DNA of 19,346 bases from Prolixibacteraceae bacterium. Its GTDB lineage: Bacteria > Bacteroidota > Bacteroidia > Bacteroidales > Prolixibacteraceae. Made by a program: the position numbers and the translations under genes. Below the pieces are notes generated by a model. It was not told the DNA's origin, made no database searches, and was given only the letters and a program-made list of their open reading frames with translations. How positions within the stretch are numbered: the first letter of the stretch is position 1; every line of letters starts with the position of its first letter. This document shows, in pieces, positions 14,920 through 19,346 of this stretch. The stretch covers positions 22,348 through 41,693 of the forward strand of contig DPRM01000141.1 of NCBI GenBank assembly GCA_003537645.1, in the 5' to 3' direction.

Positions 14920-16155
14920 ATGAACTTAAAGAACTTAATTTGCCTGATTGTTGTAATGGCAATCGTTTCAGGAGTAGCAACCGCTCAATCGCAATGGCGC
15001 GGCCCGAACCGTGATGGTATTTACAATGAGACCAATTTATTGAAACAGTGGCCTGCCGAAGGCCCAAAACTGCTTTGGTCGTTCGAAGAATTGGGTACAG
15101 GGCAGGGAAGTGTTGTGGTGGCCAACGAAATGGTTTTTGTTACCGGAATTCCTGATACGGTAAATTCAGATGGTTATCTTTTTGCTTTCGACACCAAAGG
15201 TAAATTGCTCTGGAAAAAGAATTACGGAAAAGACTGGACTGGCATTTTCCCTGGCGCCCGCTCAACACCAACAGTGGCAGGCGATCTGATTTATATTGAA
15301 GGCGGAAACGGTAATGTATTTTGCCTGAAAGCTAAAACAGGCGACCCGGTTTGGAGTGTCGATTTCTTTGGCGAATTAAAAGCCGATTCTGTTCAGTTTG
15401 GTTTCTCCGAATCGCTTTTGGTTGATGGTGACAAGTTGTATTGCACGCCCGGAGGAAAGGAAAATAATGTGGTCGCCCTGAACCGTTTTACCGGCGCGAA
15501 AATTTGGTCAAGTCCGGCTTACGGGGAAAAAGCGACTTATAGCTCGCCCATTGTTTTTAACCACAATGGCACCCGAATACTGGCAAATTTGACTTCTACT
15601 TCCATTATCGGACTGGATGCCAGCACAGGCCAAATGTATTGGCGGATTAACCAGTTTCAGGACAATAAAATACACGCCAACACACCTGTTTATTTCAATG
15701 GAAACCTGATTGTATCAAGCGCATCGCGCAAAGACAGTTCCGGATTGGTTTCGCTGAAACTTTCGCCCGATGGCAAAAAGGCTGAAATCGCCTGGCGGAA
15801 CAAGGAGTTTATCAATCTTCAAAGCGGCTTCGTACTGAAAGATGGCCATGTTTACGGATCGGCGCACATTCAGCCCAAATGGTTTTGCATTGATGCGCAA
15901 ACCGGGCAAACAAAATACATTGCCAAAGAACTGGGCGGTGGCCCCGTGATTTATGCCGATGGACTGTTTTATTGCTATGCCGAAAAAGATGGAGAAATGG
16001 CTCTGGCAGAAGGAACTCCCGAACAATTCCGCATCATCAGCAAATTTAAAGTTCCGCTCGGAACCGCGCAGCACTGGGCACACCCGGTTATAGCCGACGG
16101 CAAATTATACATCAGGCACAACAATGCACTGATGGTTTATGATATCAGGAAATAA
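14920..16155 (+). CDS. Exported PQQ-like beta-propeller repeat protein
   Basis: A 411-residue protein with a signal peptide (MNLKNLICLIVVMAIVSGVA, cleavage likely after TAQ). It opens with SQWRGPNRDGIY, a common start for PQQ-binding-like propellers, and carries blade repeats of the form AxDxxTGxxxW: FAFDTKGKLLW, FCLKAKTGDPVW, VALNRFTGAKIW, IGLDASTGQMYW and FCIDAQTGQTKY. It is probably a periplasmic or surface seven- or eight-bladed propeller. It has no quinoprotein dehydrogenase partner or cytochrome c motif, so true PQQ binding and enzyme activity are not indicated. BamB-like scaffold proteins share the fold but are usually lipoproteins; no lipobox Cys is seen here. It stands alone between a terminator and a convergent gene. 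Confidence 0.85.
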   Translation: MNLKNLICLIVVMAIVSGVATAQSQWRGPNRDGIYNETNLLKQWPAEGPKLLWSFEELGTGQGSVVVANEMVFVTGIPDTVNSDGYLFAFDTKGKLLWKKNYGKDWTGIFPGARSTPTVAGDLIYIEGGNGNVFCLKAKTGDPVWSVDFFGELKADSVQFGFSESLLVDGDKLYCTPGGKENNVVALNRFTGAKIWSSPAYGEKATYSSPIVFNHNGTRILANLTSTSIIGLDASTGQMYWRINQFQDNKIHANTPVYFNGNLIVSSASRKDSSGLVSLKLSPDGKKAEIAWRNKEFINLQSGFVLKDGHVYGSAHIQPKWFCIDAQTGQTKYIAKELGGGPVIYADGLFYCYAEKDGEMALAEGTPEQFRIISKFKVPLGTAQHWAHPVIADGKLYIRHNNALMVYDIRK

Positions 16156-16165
16156 TTGCTGAATA

Positions 16166-16215
16166 AATAACTGGCGGAGAACAAGACTTCAGGTTAGGTT
16201 CTTCTGCCAGTTATT
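16166..16215. terminator. Long hairpin between convergent genes
   Basis: AATAACTGGC (16166-16175) and GCCAGTTATT (16206-16215) are a perfect 10-bp inverted repeat. Inner bases GGAGAAC (16176-16182) can extend it against GTTCTTCT (16198-16205) with one G-T pair and one bulged T, giving about 17 pairs and a 15-base loop. It sits just after the beta-propeller stop (16155) and before the end of the opposite-strand DapB-like gene (16261), the usual place for a shared terminator. It lacks a proper T run on either side, so termination is inferred from position and stem strength. Confidence 0.55.
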
Positions 16216-16260
16216 GAATATTAGTCTCAGTTGAGATTTCTGGCATTATTAAACCTCTTT

Positions 16261-17010
16261 CTAATTCGAAAAATAGGGCAACAGGAGTTCTTCGAAATTA
16301 TACAATCCCTCATTTTTATCAGCTAAATTTTGCGCAACGAAAATTACTCCATTACCAAAAGCTTCGCGCGAAATTGATTCGTGAATGAGCCGCACGGTTT
16401 GATACGGAAAACCAAAAATTACCTGGTGCCGGCCAACAATTCCACCAGCTCTTATCGAATTTATATCCGAAATTTTTATATCCAATTCTTCAGCGATTCG
16501 CATGGCTGTACCCGATATGCCTTCTTTTTGTTTGAAATGTTCTTCAATAACTTCAATATCAACTTCCGGAGCTATTTTCTTCAGGAATTTAGAGGCAATT
16601 AACAGGTAGTTTACACCGATTGTAATGTTTGGCGACCAAAAAACGGTCGTGTTTTTTGATAGTTTGTCTAATAAATCCAATTCCTCCTGTTCGTAATGTG
16701 ATACTGCTGAAATGATTTTGACTTTTCTGATACTGGCAGCCTCACCATAAGTGTGAATTCCTGATGACGACGAAAAATCGATAATGGCATCCACCGGGTG
16801 TTGATCAAGTAATTCGCCGGCGGAAATTTTCGCTGTTGAGTATATTAATCCGGGATTTTCAGTTTCTATACCCAGAAATTCAGAAACAGAACGGTGTTCA
16901 AGAATTGTTTTTTGGCGCAATACCCACTCTAGCGAAAATTCATTATTTTGAAGTATAACAGAGGCAACGGCTTTTCCCGTTTTCCCAAAACCAACTAGTC
17001 CGATTTTCAT
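16261..17010 (-). CDS. dapB: Divergent 4-hydroxy-tetrahydrodipicolinate reductase (DapB-like)
   Basis: A 249-residue cytoplasmic NAD(P)-dependent reductase of the DapB family, which acts in lysine and diaminopimelate synthesis. The N-terminal dinucleotide fold has GFGKTG at 7-12 (cofactor loop) and WSPNITIGVN at about 125-134. The catalytic loop reads EEHFKQKEGISGTA (156-169): the His (H158) and Lys (K162) of the usual HHxxKxDAPSGTA are kept, the second His is Phe, and DAP is replaced by the shorter GI. The end matches the family (GGIVGRHQVIFG, then SREAFGNGVIFVAQNLA). The length is normal (about 240-270). It could be the organism's main DapB or a paralog with a changed substrate. It lies 170 bases downstream of the large membrane-protein gene on the same strand. 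Confidence 0.8.
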   Translation of the reverse strand: MKIGLVGFGKTGKAVASVILQNNEFSLEWVLRQKTILEHRSVSEFLGIETENPGLIYSTAKISAGELLDQHPVDAIIDFSSSSGIHTYGEAASIRKVKIISAVSHYEQEELDLLDKLSKNTTVFWSPNITIGVNYLLIASKFLKKIAPEVDIEVIEEHFKQKEGISGTAMRIAEELDIKISDINSIRAGGIVGRHQVIFGFPYQTVRLIHESISREAFGNGVIFVAQNLADKNEGLYNFEELLLPYFSN

Positions 17011-17036
17011 TTTTGTCTCGTTTAAATGAGTAAATC

Positions 17037-17079
17037 GCTACTAAAACGTAGCATTTCTTCATCCCTGAAAAAACAGGGA
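17037..17079. repeat. Two small adjacent inverted repeats upstream of the DapB-like gene
   Basis: GCTAC (17037-17041) with GTAGC (17048-17052), and TCCCTG (17062-17067) with CAGGGA (17074-17079), each perfect with a 6-base A-rich loop. They lie between the DapB-like start (17010) and the end of the upstream gene (17181). No T run follows on the minus strand, so they are weak terminator candidates; an operator or RNA-structure role is possible. Confidence 0.4.
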
Positions 17080-17180
17080 GCGACACAAGTTATAAAAAAT
17101 ATGCTGGTTTCTTATTAAATACGGATTCGGATTAAACTAAAAGTAATGCCAACCCACGCTGTTTCTTGGTCAATCATTCG

Positions 17181-19346
17181 TTATTCTTTTGTCATTTTTA
17201 CGTTTATCGACGAAATTATCACTGGCTTTTTCCCGTTGTTCCACACGTAAACTGCAACTTTTGCAACAGGCGAACTTAAATCGATGTAACTGAAAATATG
17301 GTTGACTTCATCCTGATTGATTATCTGGCGATTGATTTCAATTCCCTGCCAATTCTTTTCTCCGGCTGCATTTTCGGTTTCAATTACCAGGCTTGAGTGG
17401 GCGTCGCGCATGGTTTTTAACCAGCAATCAACAGTTATGCGTGTTGGTATGGCTAAACTGTTGGTATTAAACCTGAATGTTGGAGAGAACCCTTCAGCGT
17501 CAACCCGATAGTATTTCTGCCGGTCAACCGGGTCGGTAATCACGTTTTTTGCATCGAAGCCACTCCAGTTCAATTGATCAGATTCAAAATTAAAAGTTTC
17601 ATTTGCAATAACTTCAGGAGTAATGATTGAATCTTTTCCAAAGAAACTGTCTATTGTTTTTTCATCAGTGTCAAAATATTCCAGTTCATAAGAGAACGTA
17701 TTTTTCACCATGTCTTTGTCTGAAACAGTTACCAATATTTCCGTAATTTTTTCTGCAGGCGAGGTGTTTCCTGCACTTGTATGAAATGGCGAAATCCAGA
17801 TTCCGTCTGCTGAATTCTGCGGAACAATTCGATATTTCAAGGTGCTGCCATTCATGGTTTTAAAGTACATGTAATACAATTCGTCTTTGTACAGAAAGCT
17901 TTTTATTTTTCCTGAAAAACTACGGTCATGATGCAGTTTCAGTCGCGTAAAATGGCTGGCAGAATCGGGAATAGCAATCCATTCGTTCCATTTGGCCGAT
18001 TGAGTATTTGTGATTGCAGATTGAATCTCCAGTGGTTGATTGCGCCTTTGGTACACCAGAAAATTTTCGTCAGAATAAATTGGGTTATAATTCCTGATTA
18101 TTTCGATCAGAGTTTGCGGTTCGTCGTTCAGCAAATATCGGTTATCGATACTTTCAAGCTGGCCTCCATTCAAATCGGTAGTGATATTATTCAATCCGAA
18201 AATGAAATATTCGGGAGCAGTGCTGCCTGAAAAATGAGTCGCATTCTTTTTATCGAGCCACGATGTATAGGCAGCATACGACTGAATTACAGGGCGTCCT
18301 TTCCAGTTTAACCTATTGGCTGCAACAATGGTGTAATCGTACGGATAGATATCAACTGTCGCGTTTCCAATCCGGTTTCTGATTTCTTCAGGCAATCGGT
18401 TGATCGCAATATTTTCCTGGTTTTGCCTTTCGCTTTTCTCTTTTATTTCCGAATAGTTTGAAATGAACTTCGAGAAGTTTCCAATTCCTGAATAATTGAG
18501 GGTGAGTGGTTCCGGGTTTTCCACATTTTTCATATTCAGCATAAAAAGAAAAAATACAAATATTAAAACAGGAGTGTTAATGAGCAGATATTTAGGATTA
18601 TAAACCAAAAATAGTATCATTGAAATTGCGACGAAGTGCAAATAGGTTTTAACGTGCGAATAGTCTTCGCGGGCCATGCCGTATTTCCATGCTGCAAAAA
18701 AAGCGAGCAGAAAAAGGAAACCAAACATCCGGCCTTCAGTAGATTTCTGTAAAAATGGAATTACCCAGCAACCTATTAAAAAGGGGAGAATAAGCAGCCA
18801 GTTATTTGTGGGGTGAAAAGCGGCTGCAGCCGAATTATCGCCGGCCAGATGAAACATTCCAATACAATAATTGAAGAATCCGCCCGGACTTCCGTAGATA
18901 GATATCCAGAATAACAGCATGGTTGCCAGTACAATAGAAGTGTCGGAAAGGCTGCGTCTGTAATTCTTTGTCCGGAAAAAATCTATTGCCAGCAACGAAA
19001 AAGTTAGTGTTCCGGCAATAATTGCGACATAAGCTTTTACGTAAATGGCGAACGCTGTGAGTAACAAACCCCAGTATTTGGGAAGTGGTTTTTCATATTT
19101 CAGATAAATCAAATAGGCCGCAGAAATATTGGAAATAATAAGCTGGTTGAAATTTGAAAGGCTAAATATTAGCCATGCCAAAACTGCTGTTATTAACAAG
19201 TATTGCCATTTATTCTTGTTGAAAAGCTTATACAACAGAAACACAAAAACGATTTGCAAAAGCATAGTAATTGCTACCGATAGAATGAAATCTTCAGCCA
19301 ATGGATACATGAAAAAAGCGAGTGGTCCATGCGGAAAAATGATGTC
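17181..19346 (-). CDS. Large polytopic membrane protein with C-terminal extracytoplasmic domain (5' partial)
   Basis: I do not recognise this family with certainty. The frame stays open past the ATG read from 19310 to the right edge (upstream residues DIIFPHGPLAFF), so the gene is 5'-truncated by the window and 19310 is probably internal. At least 721 residues are visible. Roughly the first 270 contain about nine or ten hydrophobic segments, for example FILSVAITMLLQIVFVFLLY and YLLINTPVLIFVFFLFML. The remaining ~430 residues are soluble and probably periplasmic, ending in a beta-rich region that resembles a carbohydrate-binding sandwich. Many membrane segments, an early acidic/His loop and a large outer domain suggest a GT-C-type glycosyltransferase or sugar-modifying membrane protein, but no catalytic motif is firm. 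It is read toward the DapB-like gene. Confidence 0.7.
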   Translation of the reverse strand, partial: DIIFPHGPLAFFMYPLAEDFILSVAITMLLQIVFVFLLYKLFNKNKWQYLLITAVLAWLIFSLSNFNQLIISNISAAYLIYLKYEKPLPKYWGLLLTAFAIYVKAYVAIIAGTLTFSLLAIDFFRTKNYRRSLSDTSIVLATMLLFWISIYGSPGGFFNYCIGMFHLAGDNSAAAAFHPTNNWLLILPFLIGCWVIPFLQKSTEGRMFGFLFLLAFFAAWKYGMAREDYSHVKTYLHFVAISMILFLVYNPKYLLINTPVLIFVFFLFMLNMKNVENPEPLTLNYSGIGNFSKFISNYSEIKEKSERQNQENIAINRLPEEIRNRIGNATVDIYPYDYTIVAANRLNWKGRPVIQSYAAYTSWLDKKNATHFSGSTAPEYFIFGLNNITTDLNGGQLESIDNRYLLNDEPQTLIEIIRNYNPIYSDENFLVYQRRNQPLEIQSAITNTQSAKWNEWIAIPDSASHFTRLKLHHDRSFSGKIKSFLYKDELYYMYFKTMNGSTLKYRIVPQNSADGIWISPFHTSAGNTSPAEKITEILVTVSDKDMVKNTFSYELEYFDTDEKTIDSFFGKDSIITPEVIANETFNFESDQLNWSGFDAKNVITDPVDRQKYYRVDAEGFSPTFRFNTNSLAIPTRITVDCWLKTMRDAHSSLVIETENAAGEKNWQGIEINRQIINQDEVNHIFSYIDLSSPVAKVAVYVWNNGKKPVIISSINVKMTKE

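Noticed and set aside
12145..16155. Polysaccharide utilisation locus around the esterase
   Set aside because: No SusC/SusD pair, glycoside hydrolase or hybrid sensor is present; one AXE1 esterase and a beta-propeller are not enough.

Overview
The window looks like chromosomal DNA from a Bacteroidota (Bacteroidetes) organism, probably a Bacteroidales/Marinilabiliales-type marine or sediment anaerobe. This is inferred from three things. Shine-Dalgarno sequences are weak or absent. The best promoter candidates fit the Bacteroidetes -7 box TAnnTTTG, for example TATATTTG at 5901-5908. The protein families and sequence style (M20 ArgE, P-II proteins with Arg at the usual Lys58 position, AXE1 esterase, LTA-synthase-like protein) are typical of the group. 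Genes are moderately AT-rich and the promoter regions are very AT-rich. I see no tRNA, rRNA, CRISPR array, insertion sequence or integrase.

Layout. (1) 1-901: the 3' part of a plus-strand M20 deacetylase, probably ArgE, cut by the left edge. (2) 899-5348, minus strand: an ammonium acquisition island. Reading with transcription it is an outer-membrane beta-barrel protein (5348-4704), P-II (4671-4315), Amt (4293-3034), a terminator, a roughly 315-base regulatory gap, then a second P-II (2718-2374), a second Amt (2339-978) and a terminator. (3) 5349-5946: a divergent, AT-rich promoter region with repeated A-tract/G-run motifs. (4) 5947-8715, plus strand: a membrane-anchored phosphoglycerol-transferase-like enzyme followed by a diacylglycerol-kinase-family lipid kinase. 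(5) 8808-12053: a single-chain Type IIG restriction-modification enzyme whose specificity region is visibly more AT-rich than the rest. (6) 12145-16155, plus strand: NAD+ diphosphatase (NudC), secreted AXE1-type esterase, DUF1398 protein, terminator, secreted PQQ-like beta-propeller protein. (7) 16261-19346, minus strand: a divergent DapB-like reductase and a large polytopic membrane protein cut by the right edge.

How it fits together. The porin-like protein could let ammonium (or another small solute) cross the outer membrane, with the two Amt channels acting at the inner membrane and each gated by its own P-II protein. The first and second P-II differ at positions expected to bind 2-oxoglutarate/ATP, so the two modules may respond to different signals. 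The phosphoglycerol transferase and lipid kinase form a plausible make-and-recycle pair: the transferase releases diacylglycerol and the kinase returns it to phosphatidic acid. The restriction enzyme is the only clear accessory-type gene. I found no multi-gene system that I can call wholly new. The best leads are the duplicated P-II/Amt island with its shared upstream motif, the lipid pair, the composition break in the restriction enzyme and the altered DapB catalytic loop.
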